From: Brachionus plicatilis
Lineage: Eukaryota; Rotifera; Eurotatoria; Ploima; Brachionidae
NCBI GenBank assembly: GCA_010279815.1
Contig: QEOQ01000359.1
Location: 524,688 to 588,687, forward strand
DNA: 64,000 nucleotides
Direction: 5' to 3'
Shown: one piece after another, positions 43,746-55,429 of the stretch
Position numbering within the stretch: position 1 is the stretch's first letter
Layout of the letters: every line of letters starts with the position of its first letter
Made by a program: the position numbers and the translations under genes
The notes under the pieces: model-generated
Database searches by the model: none
Seen by the model: only the letters and a program-made list of their open reading frames with translations
What the model was told of the DNA's origin: nothing

Positions 43746-45150
43746 ATGGACTTAGCTCCATTCAAACTAAATTCCAAGACTTTAACTCTTTAACTGTATC
43801 ACACTAACAATCCTCTTATAAACAATTTAATGGATGAATACACTGCTGGTGGGGGACATACACCGGAAAAATATGAAACTTTTTTATATCTATCTTATCA
43901 TTCTTCTGCTTATCTAAAAGTCTTGTTGTTTATTTAAAATTTTGGTCCATCCGAAGTACTACTATGCAGTGTTTAGGAGGGAAGAAAAAACAAAGATTAC
44001 AGAAAAGAATATTAATTTAAAGTTGCATTTATTTAATTTTTTTTGCATAAAAAAAAATTTAAATTTATTTTGATTCCAAAAAAAATTTTTTTAATAGATG
44101 CACATTCTGAAAAATTAATAGCTAAGTTGATGCTGTAATTGTTAATAACTGAATGGGTATTTTTGATAACTAAAAAAAAAAAGCTTTTTAAACAGAAGCC
44201 TGGCAATTTTTTGTTTTTTTGTCAGGCTAAATTTAATAGAATTAAAAAATAGAAAGCTAACTGGATTTTGAGAATCACGTTTTCAGATATTTTCTAAAAG
44301 TGTATTTTAATATGTTCTAGAAAATTTACCTAGCTTAGGCTCATTAAAACTTTACGTCATTTGTTTAAAGTTAGCTAGGAGAGCACGTTTGATTGAAATT
44401 CAAAATTCCCATTCGGTTATCGCCTCAACTAGATATGAATAACGTATTCGACGTTAGATTACAAATACAGAGATAAAACAAAAAAAAATGAGAGCATAAG
44501 TAAATATTGACCAGACCGTGGTCCGGTAAAATTGACAGCTGAACATAGAGATAAAGCTACCAATTTAAGTGCTTTTTTGATGACCTAAAACTGTGGCCTG
44601 ATAACAATTTGAGAGTGTAAAATTTTGAAGTAAACTACAGGCGCTCGGGTTGGAGACGAAGTCTTATTTTATACTTGAACATCCACCAATGCAAAGAATT
44701 CAGTTGGTGGCGAAATCATGACATAGACAAGCGATCACTTTTTCAATGAGTGATTCCGTTTCAAATTTTGCTCAAATTCAATTTTTTTTTTGTTGTGTAA
44801 TTTATCAACCTTTTTTATTATTGATAAGATTGTTACTTACATAAATTTTTTTTAAATATTTTTTTATGTTTTACTTCGTGTTATTAAGCAAATTTGGTTT
44901 TGGTTGCCATGGATACATTGATTTTATCAGTTTAATTTTTTTGACATGGTGCAGAAAATTTTCATGAAAAGATTTTTTGTTAATTTTTTTGTTCAATAAA
45001 AATTGTCATTTTAAACAGCAAATATTGAAATGATGAAATTTAATTTTTTTTGTTCATTATTGGCGTTAATTAAAATAATAAAAAAAAATTAAAAATTTTA
45101 TTATGAGCAGTAAATACTCTAATTTTGAAAAAATTGAATAAAATTTTTTA
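43746..45150. other. Intergenic sequence, nothing firm
   Basis: A+T-rich sequence. The part 44340-44770 is less simple and contains the 14-base near-palindrome ACCGTGGTCCGGT, but no gene or known repeat was identified. Confidence 0.35.
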
Positions 45151-45154
45151 AGTG

Positions 45155-45557
45155 ATTTTTGTCTTTGCATAAATTGGTGAAAGTTGGAATTAAAAAGAAT
45201 TTAATAAAGTAAATTAATTTAAGATAAACATGGTTGATTTTTCTTTTAATTAAATAATAAAAAGAATTTTTTCTATTTAAAATTCAATAGGATTAGAAAT
45301 TTTTTTAAATGTTTTATGACGAATACATAAATTGGTGTAAATTTAAATGAAGAAATAAATTAATTTAAAAAAATCATGGTTAATTTTTCTTTTCATTAAA
45401 AATTCAATTAGGATACGAAATTTTTTTGAAAAAGATTGAAAATTTTTTTAAATGTTTTATGACGAATACATAAATTGGTGTAAAATTAAACAAAAAAAAT
45501 AAATTAATTTAAAAAAAATATAGTAAATTATTTTTTTTTCATTAAAAATTCAATACG
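45155..45557 (+). repeat. Diverged tandem repeat, period about 143-158 bp
   Basis: The word CATAAATTGGTG recurs at about 45168, 45326 and 45469. The last two units share TGTTTTATGACGAATACATA, AAATTAATTTAAAAAAA and CATTAAAAATTCAAT almost exactly. The first unit is more diverged. Confidence 0.7.
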
Positions 45558-46194
45558 GGCCGGTAGTCGGACACATTTTACAGCCCAGATTTTGAATTGA
45601 AAAATTTCTATAATGTAATTTCAACTGAAAAATTGGCTTGAAATAAAATTGAAAAAAAATCAAAAAATGTGATTAGTACTGATAGTCACTCAAATTATAA
45701 AAATTTTTTAAATTTTTTTTAAGGTCATCTCTAAAATTGACATAAAAAAAAAATTTCAAAATTTTTAATTCAGACATTATTCATAAAAATATATATTTTT
45801 TAAGTTTTATTTTTATAACCGCCAAAATTGGGGTTATAAAAATTTAAATTTTATTATAAAAATTTTTAAATTTTGTTATTTATTTATTTTTAGCATGAGA
45901 TAGATTTTTTGCACATTTTAGCAAAGGTACTCAAGATTCAATTTAGCATCAGGTCTAACTGAAAAAAGTTAATTAGACAAAAATCGAGGGAGCACTTGAA
46001 AAATCATCGTCAAGCGACCAACACCTAGATTATTCAAGCTAATTAAGATTTCAGCTACTTGAAAAGTCTGTAATTTTTATCCACTTCTGAGCTCTTTACG
46101 TAATTACTGAACGCGACTAAGATCCGTTTCAAAACTTAAAAATGTCGCCTGTCACGCCAAGTCTTTTGAATCTTTCGGCACCAAAATTCAATTA

Positions 46195-46270
46195 GAAAAA
46201 AACTAGCTTTGATTCGAATCCAACTGCGCTGAATGATAAAGTACTCTAGACTAGGCCGAGGCTCTTTTCG
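46195..46270 (-). repeat. tRNA-like (SINE head or tRNA pseudogene) sequence
   Basis: On the minus strand GGCCTAGTCTAGAGTAC resembles an A-box region and GCGCAGTTGGATTCGAATC has a B-box-like GGATTCGAATC at the right distance. The acceptor stem does not pair, so it is not a functional tRNA gene. Confidence 0.4.
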
Positions 46271-47039
46271 CTTCTCTATCAGACAATTTTACGATCTATT
46301 TAAAATCAAAGCACTTCAGTTACCTAATTAAGTGAAATAAATATCTGAACGGTGAGCTAAGAGATAACGGTACTAGTTGAAATCGAATATGGACCTTTTT
46401 TATGGTTTAAAGTTACACTATCTATTCAATCAAAAGAAAAATAAGAGATAAAAATCTTGTTTTTGTTTTTGATTGTTCAATCATAAAATTTATCGGAATA
46501 ACATTTTTTTGTTGAAAGGTTAACGATTAATTTGTGAGAATTTTCGCCCAATTTTTGATTAGTTTTTCAAAATGCTAAATGTTTTTTTAAAAGATTCTTA
46601 TGAATGGTGTTAAAGTGTCAAGTTTTCAATTTTAAAAGTTTTATTTTGAATTCAAAAAGATAATTTTATGCAAACATTTAATTACAGTTTTGTGTAGATA
46701 AAAACAACATGCTCAGCAAGTTCTTGAGGTGTTGAATAACAGCTTTGCATTGAATGTTGTGTAAACTTGTGAACATTTGAATTTCAGATTAGTTTTAATA
46801 AAATGATACAATCTTAATTTTTAAGTAATTTTATTAAATGATTTCTCTCTCTGCTTGATACTAATTTATTTTAAATTTAGAACTATGATAATCTATCAGC
46901 ACATTAATCTAGAAGAAATAAAATATTTAATTTAAAAATAATTTTCTCGAATTACCTGGCAAATTTTAATCTTTTTAAATAAAAAAAATATATTTTTCGA
47001 TAAATTGTTTTTAATTTTCCTTGTATTTTACTGTAATTT

Positions 47040-47110
47040 ATTTAACCTTTTTTTCTTTTTAATTTTATATTTTATTCTGAATGAGCATTAGCTCGATACA
47101 GAAAAAAAAA
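47040..47110 (+). repeat. LINE 3' tail, eroded copy
   Basis: Contains TATTCTGAATGAGCATTAGC then TCGATACAG and an A run. It has the same hairpin-plus-tail layout as the ends at 7.2, 9.05 and 10.0 kb. Confidence 0.5.
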
Positions 47111-47437
47111 TGAAAACATTTTTTATTTGTAAGAAACATGGTAATTTAAAAAATAATATTGACAAATACTTGGCTTTGCGGTAAATTGAAGTTTCAGATC
47201 AAATTTTAAGATCAAAACGATCATTTAAAATTTTAAAACTTAATTAATCTAATGATTTTGATAATTTTTAAGAAATAAATACAAAACATCACTTGACATT
47301 TTATGTCTAATAATGAACTTCATTATCAAATTAACTTCAAAATTATTAACCTCTAATTTATTTATCAAAAACGGACAATAATTTAAATAATTCAGATTAA
47401 GTTAATTTAAAAAAATTCATATTTTTAACTTTTATAA

Positions 47438-48139
47438 TAGTGTTGGGAACCGTACAAACGGCCATTGGTGCGGCCAAAAATTTTTTAAACCGCGAACAAG
47501 ACCGCCTAGACGGACGGTTATAAAGGCGGACGGTCACTTTGGCGGCCAGGCCGGCGGCCAAAAATTTGGACCGCGAAGTTGGCCGGCCAAATCAAAGACG
47601 GATGACGATATTTGCGATCAAACCATATCAGCGAAAAAAATTTCCTTAAGAATTGGCAAAATTTTTTTTTTAATAGAAAATGCCAAATATTTTTAAAAAA
47701 AAAATAATTTTTCTTGAAAAAGCTAAATTTTTGAATTTATTTTTCTTGATTAGAGTTTGAGGATTTGTATGTAATATTTGAAAATTTTTCGTTTCGTAAA
47801 ATTAAAAACTTAAAGGAACATCAAAAATTTTTTCACAGAAATTTTTTACCGCTGATTTTGTCTGACCGCCAAAGTGGCCGTCCGTTTTAGGGCTGGCCGT
47901 ACATTTGGCCGTCCGTCTATGCTTTGGCCGGCCAACTTCGCGGTCCAAATTTTTGGCCGCCGGCCTGACCGCCAAAGTGACCGTCCGTTTTAAGTTTGGC
48001 CGTACATTTGGCCGTCCGTCTTTTGCTTTGGCCGGCCAACTTCGCGGTCCAAATTTTTGGCCACCGGCCTGGCCGCCAAAGTGGCCGCCTTTTTTTGGCC
48101 GCGTTTGGACCGGCCAGGCTTGGCCGCCGCCCAACACTA
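47438..48139. mobile_element. GC-rich hAT-like foldback element full of GGCC words
   Basis: Ends are TAGTGTTGGG and CCCAACACTA, typical of hAT non-autonomous elements. The flanking 8-mers TTTTATAA and TTTTATTC agree at 6 of 8 bases, and comparison with the intact MITE at 61996 shows where it inserted. Both arms are packed with GGCCG, GGCCGGCC and CGGACGG words, giving an island of high G+C inside very A+T-rich DNA. The right arm contains a 103-bp tandem repeat. Long frames across it only read these repeats. Confidence 0.8.
47893..48098 (-). repeat. 103-bp tandem repeat inside the GGCC element
   Basis: Two adjacent units start GGCCGTACATTTGGCCGTCC at 47895 and 47998, a period of 103 bp. Each contains GGCCGGCCAACTTCGCGGTC and CAAATTTTTGGCC. 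A single inverted unit lies in the left arm at about 47535-47590. Confidence 0.8.
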
Positions 48140-48685
48140 TTTTATTCTATCCATATCTTTTATATCAAACTTAAATAATTTTATTTTTCCACTTAAATAA
48201 ATTATAAATTTTAAAGCAGTAAATTTTTTTTGTCTCTTAAGTAAATTTAAATCTATTAAAGTTCAGTAAAAAGGGACATTTTAAAATTTTAAATATGAAA
48301 ATAAACTTATGAAAATAAAGTAATAGATTTTGAAAAAATTTATTTTTTCACTATTACTAAAAAAAATATTACAATTTATATTTTGATCTTTTGATCTTGA
48401 TCTCTAACTTCAATTTGCCGGCTTTGAAAGTAAAAAAATGAAGATATCAATTGAAAATCCTTGTTCGATGCTATTTTCAAAATATTAAAAGGAAAATGCT
48501 GATTTTACAAGCCTTGCGCTAAAGTTAGAAAAAAAGTCATTTTGAAGTATTTAAATTTTTTTTTGATTTTTAAACAACTCTGATTACAACCAAAGAATTT
48601 ATGAGAATGAAATTTCTAGACAGAAAGAAACTAAGTTTCTTAATATAAATATCCATTCTAAATTAAATTTTAATTCAATTTGGAC

Positions 48686-48965
48686 GGCAAGTTGAAGTTT
48701 ATGATAAATTTTTGATGCTCAAAATGATCATATCAAACTAAAACTATAAAATAAATTTTAATTTTTAATAAAATTAGTGCAGAGGTAAATTTTCGGTTTT
48801 AAAATGCTTTGTTAAATCTAATGGTATGATCTGCAAAAGTCTGCAAAAAATTATCCACTTAAAATAGCATCATTTCGATGATGTTTACTCTGCATTGAGC
48901 ATTTTGATATTGCAGATTTTATTATTTTATATAACATAGTATGTTAAATCCAAAAATGTATCTCT
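48686..48965. mobile_element. MITE family 1, truncated copy
   Basis: Begins GGCAAGTTGAAGTTTATGAT and follows the reverse complement of 26664-27046 through GTGCAGAGGTAAATTTTCGG, TCTGCAAAAGTCTGC and AAAATGTATCTCT, where similarity stops. The second terminal repeat is missing. Confidence 0.8.
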
Positions 48966-49094
48966 AGATTTATTTAGACATCAATTTGGTTGCTCTTTGT
49001 TCGTAGGTCAAAAATTCTACCAAATTTCTAATAAATTTTATTTTATTTTTTTTAATTTTTAAATTTATTTTTGTTATACAATTGAAAAATACCT

Positions 49095-49189
49095 AAATAA
49101 TTTATTTTAAATTTTATTTACTCTTATTTATTTTTTTTGTATCTGAAGGAGCTCAATGCAAATAAACAAATAAATTTTAATTTAATAAT
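49095..49189 (+). repeat. LINE 3' tail
   Basis: Contains TATCTGAAGGAGCTCAATGC followed by an AAATAAACAAATAAAT tail. A 5'-truncated LINE copy begins immediately after it. Confidence 0.5.
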
Positions 49190-49212
49190 AGATGAAATTA
49201 ATTAACGCAATA

Positions 49213-50259
49213 CCGTAATTCCGTGTTGGGGAACGCGTGCATTAATACCCAAAGTCATATGTGAAGTGCATGCACAGACATTAACCCCTTCCATGTTAAA
49301 AAAATACTATTAAAGGTTCGACGCACTACATGTGCAACTTTGGGTATTAACGTGTGATACTAATAAAAAAACCAAGTTTAAATGTCGAGTTAATAATCAA
49401 AAAATCTTTTTTAGAGAAGCACTTTAATTTGAAATTTTTTGAAATATTAAAAAAATAATTTTGCATATTTCAACTTTTAGTGCGACCATTCAAACAAAAT
49501 TATGAAAATGTTTTTTAATATTAAAAATTATTTTTTTTATGCTTATCTAGTTATAGATGCAGCTTTTTTTTTAAAGATTTAAAAAATCATACGATATTTC
49601 ATAGAATATAAATATTAAAATATTAAAATAATATGACAAAGTCTTGAATTAATTATAAGAGCGGCGTTTAAAGACAATATTAAAATAAAAAAAATACTAT
49701 TTGAAAATCTTAATTTGATGATTTGTTTTTTGAGCCCTTTTTCCTACCAAGAGGCTTTCGAACACTCCCATCTTTGTTTAAAACTACAACTGGAGTAATA
49801 TCAACTCTATTCAAGTTTAAACTTTGAAGAGGTCGACGCATAACTTCCTCATTCTGGTTTGAAATTATCTATGAAATATCGTATGATTTTTTAAATCTTT
49901 AAAAAAAAAGCTGCATCTATAACTAGATAAGCATAAAAAAAATAATTTTTAATATTAAAAAACATTTTCATAATTTTGTTTGAATGGTCGCACTAAAAGT
50001 TGAAATATGCAAAATTATTTTTTTAATATTTCAAAAAATTTCAAATTAAAGTGCTTCTCTAAAATGATTTTTTGATTATTAACTCGACATTTAAACTTGG
50101 TTTTTTTATTAGTATCACACGTTAATACCCAAAGTTGCACATGTAGTGCGTCGAACCTTTAATAGTATTTTTTTAACATGGAAGGGGTTAATGTCTGTGC
50201 ATGCACTTCACATATGACTTTGGGTATTAATGCACGCGTTCCCCAACACGGAATTACGG
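49213..50259. mobile_element. CCGTA-end foldback element, copy with 390-bp arms
   Basis: Starts CCGTAATTCCGTGTTGGGGA and ends with the inverted form; TA flanks both sides. The arms 49213-49604 and 49869-50259 are nearly perfect inverted copies. The 264-bp centre carries a basic-tail reading frame on the minus strand. Total length (1,047) is very close to copy 1 at 5.6 kb (1,051), although the arm sequences differ outside the extreme ends. Confidence 0.88.
49710..49841 (-). CDS. AT-hook-like tail ORF in the foldback centre
   Basis: 43 codons from ATG to [46 protein letters not shown]. The C-terminal half matches the tails at 5993-6199 and 6332-6520 ([21 protein letters not shown]). An acceptor-like AAACCAG lies just upstream, so it may be a terminal exon of an autonomous element's protein. 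Confidence 0.4.
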   Translation of the reverse strand: MRRPLQSLNLNRVDITPVVVLNKDGSVRKPLGRKKGSKNKSSN

Positions 50260-50739
50260 TAATTAAAGGCAAATATTAATAAACATTTTGTCAAACAAAA
50301 AATGGGGTTTAAAATTTTTAAAACTTTAGGAAACCTTTATAAAACTTTAGTCGGATCTACTTTGGATTATACTTTTCAATGCTTAAACTCTCTCTCAGAA
50401 ACTTATTTTAAAATAATAAACGAATCCAAAATTCAGTATTTCGATCTATTCTAAAGCTAAAATACGACACTCCTTCCACAATATTAAATCATTCTATTCC
50501 ATCGGCTGTCAGACTGGTGGATGAATGCAAAGCCGGTTTTGATTCAAAATAAATCGAATACTCGACTTCATTTTATTTAATATTTTTTTTCTATATTTTA
50601 TTTTAATTTATTTTACTTTAAATTTAATTTTTTTTACTTTTTTTTTTTTAAACTGAAGAAGCTAGGCACAGATAAAAGAATAAATCAATTAAATTTAATA
50701 ATTTGAAAATAAAAAAACATTCATGAGCAATTTGAAAAA

Positions 50740-51485
50740 TTATTCAAATTTGGAAAATGTTTTTTCAACTTTGGGTCAATTTGTATTTAACATGTACAAC
50801 TTTCTTCAACTTTTTCAATTTATATCAATAAAAAAACTCCTTCAATTATTTCCATTATTCAACTATTCCAAATGTACAACTTTCTTCAACTTTCTTCAAC
50901 TTTTCCAATTTTTATCAATATAAAAACGCTTTCAATTATTTCAATTATTCAACTTTTTTCAACTTTCTTCAACTTTCTTCAACTTTTTCAATTCTTTTCA
51001 CTATGAATTTTTACTTTAAAAGAATAAATTTTAAAACAATATAATTTGCAAGTTAAAGAAATCTAATTTTAAATTTAGGGTTTATTTTAAAATAAGATTT
51101 ATTTTAACAAAATTTAAGATAAAATCAAAGGGTTTTCGGTTCAGCAAAAAGAAATAGGAATTTTTCTTAATTAATGCTTAATTAATTTATAATAATTAAT
51201 TGTTTTGTTATTGATTTTTTAAAAAGGTATAAACACTCAGCAAAGTTTTCTCGTTTTTTAGTATTTTCAATGCAAAAAAACGCGAAAATTGGATAAGGAT
51301 TAAAAAATTTCAATATTAATAAAAATTGAAAAAGTTGAAGAAAGTTGAAGAAAGTTGAATAACCTTAATAGTTGAATAATTGAAATAGTTGAAGGAGTTT
51401 TATGGTTAAGAATTGAAAAAGTTGAAGAAAGTTGACGAAAGAAATACAATTATTTGAATAATTGAAAAGTTGAATAATAACAGTA
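50740..51485. mobile_element. Foldback element with TTCAACTTTC-repeat arms
   Basis: The left half (to about 51000) consists of degenerate CAACTTTCTTCAACTTTTTC units; the right half (51325-51480) is the inverted form, GTTGAAGAAAGTTGAAGAAA. The 320-bp centre is ordinary A+T-rich sequence. The layout is like the polypyrimidine hairpins at 13.1 and 29.1 kb, but larger. Confidence 0.6.
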
Positions 51486-51509
51486 AATTGCCCATTAGTC
51501 TAAAAAAAT

Positions 51510-51655
51510 GTTTTTCATTGTTAATTCAGGAGCAATCTGGTTCTATAAAATATTGTCGTACTCCTGATATTCTTACTCTTCATGATTTAAGGATTGTAGA
51601 GTCAGTTACTTCATTTTTTTTCAACTGAAGGAGCCTTAGCTCGATACAGAATAAA
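51510..51655 (+). repeat. LINE 3' coding end and tail
   Basis: A frame with YCRTPDILTLHDLRIVES, usual near the C-terminus of this LINE type, is followed by CTGAAGGAGCCTTAGCTCGA and an A-rich end. Confidence 0.55.
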
Positions 51656-54600
51656 AACTGACTTACAATTATAACCTATATTTATTTAAAATAAAACATA
51701 ATATTGTAAACAAGTCTAACCGGGTTCCCTAAACTTGGTTCGAAAACATTAATAATAATCACCCAATTTCCCCGATTTTTTTAATCACCCTTTTACCCCC
51801 GGTGGATAATTGTGTGAGGTCAAAAGGCATATCCTAAAATATCCTAATATAATAAAATTCTCAAAATATTCTCAGATATGCTTGAACATGTACCGAATCG
51901 AATAGTAGAAATAGGTTGGATCTTAAGTAATACTAAGGACCTTTAAAATCGTTTTTTATTTAACTAATTCTAATTCGAGACTTTTTCACCTTATTAGACC
52001 TAATCATACTTAAAAGAAAAAAAAATGTTTAATTTTTGTAAAAATTATTTCACACATATCATTCGATTCATCTCTTCGAGTTCCTCATATAATCATATAC
52101 TTTTTAGTAAAAATCTTCTAAAATGAAGGAGATATTGCAGTTTTACAAATCTAAGATAAACAAAAAAATAAAATAAAAAAATTTAATGAAAATAAAAAAA
52201 CTTAAAAAATATCCAATATTTTATTAAAGATTAACTAAAAAAATCTATCGAAAAACTTATCTTGTGAATTAATTTGTAAATCCAATTTTTTCAAATAAAA
52301 AACATTGGATCGTTTTATTTCATTCATGAAATAAAATGTTTAGTACAATGTTTGTATGCTAATTTTTATTTTTAACTGACGTATTGATTTTTTTCAAATT
52401 TAATAATTTTTGTTAAAAATTTAAAATTTTAATCAATAGACATTTAAAAAAATTATCTTAAAACTGGGAAAATTTGAAAATTATTATCTTGATTCTAAAG
52501 AAAATTCGTAAATTAAAAAAAAATATGAAAAATTCAAGCGATTGTTAGAAATTTTTTTATAATTAAAACAGACATTTATAACATTTATTTTAATAATTTG
52601 ATTCACTTCAGATTAAAAAGCTTCAATTCATCAAATTTGCTTACATGTCGATTCGAATTTTTAATTTGACATAATTGAAAAAAAAATTTAAGAATTTTAA
52701 TAATCCCAAAAAAAATACACAGACGCAGAAGAGAACTTAGAAAAAAACAGCTTAGTAGTCTTAGGTCAAAAACTAGCAAAAAAAATTCAAAAAAAAAAAA
52801 AGAAAAAAAAATTCGAAATTACTTTGCTTAACTCTAAAAGTTCAGTTCGGACATAGTTACATAAACGCGATTATAACCATTACCACTTATAACATATGGT
52901 TTTAAAATCAACGTATTATCCGTAAATAATCTAATTAACTAAGCCGACATCGTTTTATTGCAAAACATCCGTATCAAAAATTACCAGTTAATTTATAAAA
53001 ATCATATCTCGCTTCAACAATAAGAGATTCAAATTCAGGCTTATCGCCTGGTGGATTGGTTTATCTTAAAAACAAGAGATTCCCTATTGAAATAAGTTGT
53101 TTAAATTTAAATTTGACTTGACTTTAAAAGAAAAAATTTGAAGTCAAGTCAAATGATTTGACTTTGAAAAGACTTTATAATGACTTTTTTTTTGACTTTT
53201 GCCCAAGTCCGGTTTACACATATAAAAACTGCGACATTCTGATTACTCCTCGGTGAATCTTGGTATGACCATTTTATTTTACATAAAGCATGTAGGGTTC
53301 CGTCAATTGAAGTAGAAATAAAAGAAGATATAAGCTTTGGACGCCTAGCAATACTTAACTGCTCCATAACTGAGACTTGCGATGGTGTGCTTGATATCCA
53401 AGAAATAAGAATGCGAAAATCTAAACACACTTACGGAAAAATTAATGGAATTATACAAATTATTAATCAACGTCACATTGCGCAAAACTTTCTTGAGTTA
53501 GCGTAAATATTCATTCAAAGACGAAAAAGCAATACTAGAGTTAAAAAGGCTAAAAAAAATCGTTCCGGGAAAGGATGGAAAACATCGCAATCGCTTGAAG
53601 TATGCTAAATGTAAAACTCATAACGCTCTTCAAGACTGATAAAATATCCTGGAGTGACTTAAATCGACTCGTATCACTTAAAAGAGTTCTACTCTCCTGA
53701 CAGGCGAACTTAAAATAGAGAATCAGAAACGAAAGGAATGTTATCAGGAATTTTTCAAATGAAAAATCCTCTTCGACATCGAATATCTCACTGGAAATTT
53801 GTAAGTAAGGAATATAAGAGAAATTAAAAAGGATTTTATGGAGCCTTCTTAAAACTAGCGTCCTGAACCATGTGATTCTTTCAAAGTTCAAAATTTGAAT
53901 TATAAAACCTTTGTTTAGAGTTAATAAAAGAGAAATTATTTTTTCTAATTCCAGGCCAATTATGCTTTCAATTTAAATTATTGTTTGAAAAGATAATTCT
54001 TTTTAAAATATTTTTAAATAGTTTTCATTGTGAAAGTCAAGAGCAGTTTGGAATTGAATGTTTGGAGTTCATGTTAACACGTTTTTTACATGCTTCTCGC
54101 ATCGATCTTATTAAGAAGACGTGGGAAAAGCATTTGTATGCACGAAAAGCGCATACAAAGTTTTTGATAAGATAATTAAAATCTTCTTGTGGAAAAAACT
54201 TATCTCCCAACTGCGTTGACATAAAAAATATATAATGCACCAACATTTGTATTCGTTGTAAAAGATGAAGAAAGAAGAGCTTTTATTTAAGATTCATTTT
54301 TAATCAATTATTTGTTTCTAAAGAAAATTTTAAATAATAAAATAAATAACAAGTCATCGACTGCGTCCTCTTCACATCCCCCTGCTTTATTATTTATCGG
54401 GATTAAGAGAATTGTTAATATTTATTTTAAACTTTTTTCCTTATTAGTTAGTTAAAAAAATACAAAAAGATAAAGATATTTTTCTTTCGTTTAAGAATTA
54501 TTTTGCTTTCGTAAAATCCAGATATAAATTTGTCATTTTGTCTTGAAAATGAAATTGAATAAAAGATAATAAAGATAATTTTCGATTGTTTGTCTTTTAA

Positions 54601-54682
54601 CCTCATAAAATTAAGCATAATCATCAAGATAAAAAATATTTTTTTCTAGAATTATCTGTGATTTCGAATGACCCTTGATACA
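51656..54682. other. Mixed decayed sequence, no gene identified
   Basis: Parts (51710-52000, 52840-53080, 53150-53720, 53980-54240) are less simple than normal intergenic DNA and have short open frames on both strands, for example 53981-54175 with EQFGIECLEFMLTRFLHAS. I do not recognise any family. They are probably old transposon pieces belonging to the cluster that follows. Confidence 0.35.
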
Positions 54683-54757
54683 CGATTTGCAAAGATGTTT
54701 AAATTAAAAGTTGTTGGTTTCACTTTCGCCGAGCAATAAAAAAAAAGGTTGTTTTAA
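54683..54757 (+). repeat. Direct repeat, copy 1 (end of protease-like frame)
   Basis: Contains AAGTTGTTGGTTTCACTTTC followed by GCCGAGCAATAA. The same 75 bp is at 55879-55951, 1.2 kb downstream, where it forms the C-terminus of the protease-like frame (MFNLKVVGFTFAEQ). Confidence 0.75.
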
Positions 54758-55429
54758 ACTTCACAAAAAACGACTAGAGGTTCTGTTTCTGGATAAGGCG
54801 TTTTCTTGCATTGATTCCGATAGCGTTTCTTCAAGGCGATTTCCAGGTCTGAAATAGCCTTGTTTAAAGTTCAACCGCGTGTAGCCGAAATAGGATAGCA
54901 CATAAGAATACTTTATTGTCGAACGGGAGACGTTTTCATTGAAGTTTTAAACGCAGTATTACAAAGAATGCCAAAACCTAAGGAGTTCAATAAAAATTTA
55001 CAAATCGAGTTCATAAATGAAACATTTTATCAAAAAAAGTTGTATTCGACGAATATTTTGATAAGTTGATTTACCAAATGATGTACCCAAATGAGTCTTT
55101 TCTAGATCAAGAAAAATTAATCCAAGAAGAAGACATTGAAGAATTGGTTGTCGAAAATAAAGCTACAAAATTTAAAAAAGATAGCTGATTTCAAATACTT
55201 CGATTTAATGAATGTTAAATGAAAGGAATGTAAAATGCTAGGTTAAAAGCAGGCAAAAACTCCGAAAAATTGAATCAGCTGAAAAAAATTTCATGATTTA
55301 GTGTTCCCTAAACGATGGAAGACCGAAACGCAAAGCATTCAAACCAAGAATCAAAAAAATTACAATTTGCAAGTTGATTTGACTGAAGACGATCGAGTTC
55401 AAGAGAGCGTTTTAGAATCCTTTGACAGT

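Larger units (their letters stand above)
47179..48420 (+). mobile_element. MITE family 2, copy 1, carrying a nested GGCC element
   Basis: The left end GGTAAATTGAAGTTTCAGAT and the right end, reversed (CCGGCAAATTGAAGTTAGAG), are terminal inverted repeats rich in GATCAA words. The sequence follows copy 2 (61996-62435) from end to end except for the 0.7-kb insertion at 47438-48139. Confidence 0.8.
49190..50690 (+). mobile_element. 5'-truncated LINE copy split by a foldback element
   Basis: The left piece 49190-49212 and the right piece from 50260 join, after removal of one TA, to a frame aligned codon for codon with the LINE at 5500-7079: DEIN*RNN*RQILINILSNK against [20 protein letters not shown]. 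The right piece goes on through NLYKTLVGSTLDYTF and QCLNSLSET, then decays, and ends in a tail with CTGAAGAAGCTAGGCACAG near 50655. Several stops and frameshifts make it dead. Confidence 0.7.

Noticed and set aside
46195..46270. Functional tRNA gene
   Set aside because: B-box-like sequence is present but acceptor and anticodon stems do not pair.
47802..48178. Frames of 60-111 codons on both strands (RPAKK, GRPSF-type repeats)
   Set aside because: They read the GGCC tandem units; open in several frames because of composition.
50723..50923. Phe/Leu/Gln-rich frame
   Set aside because: Translation of TTCAACTTTC repeats of the foldback arm.
53149..53891. Two minus-strand frames (93 and 113 codons)
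   Set aside because: No motif, no splice logic and no similarity to known families; kept only as part of the decayed region.
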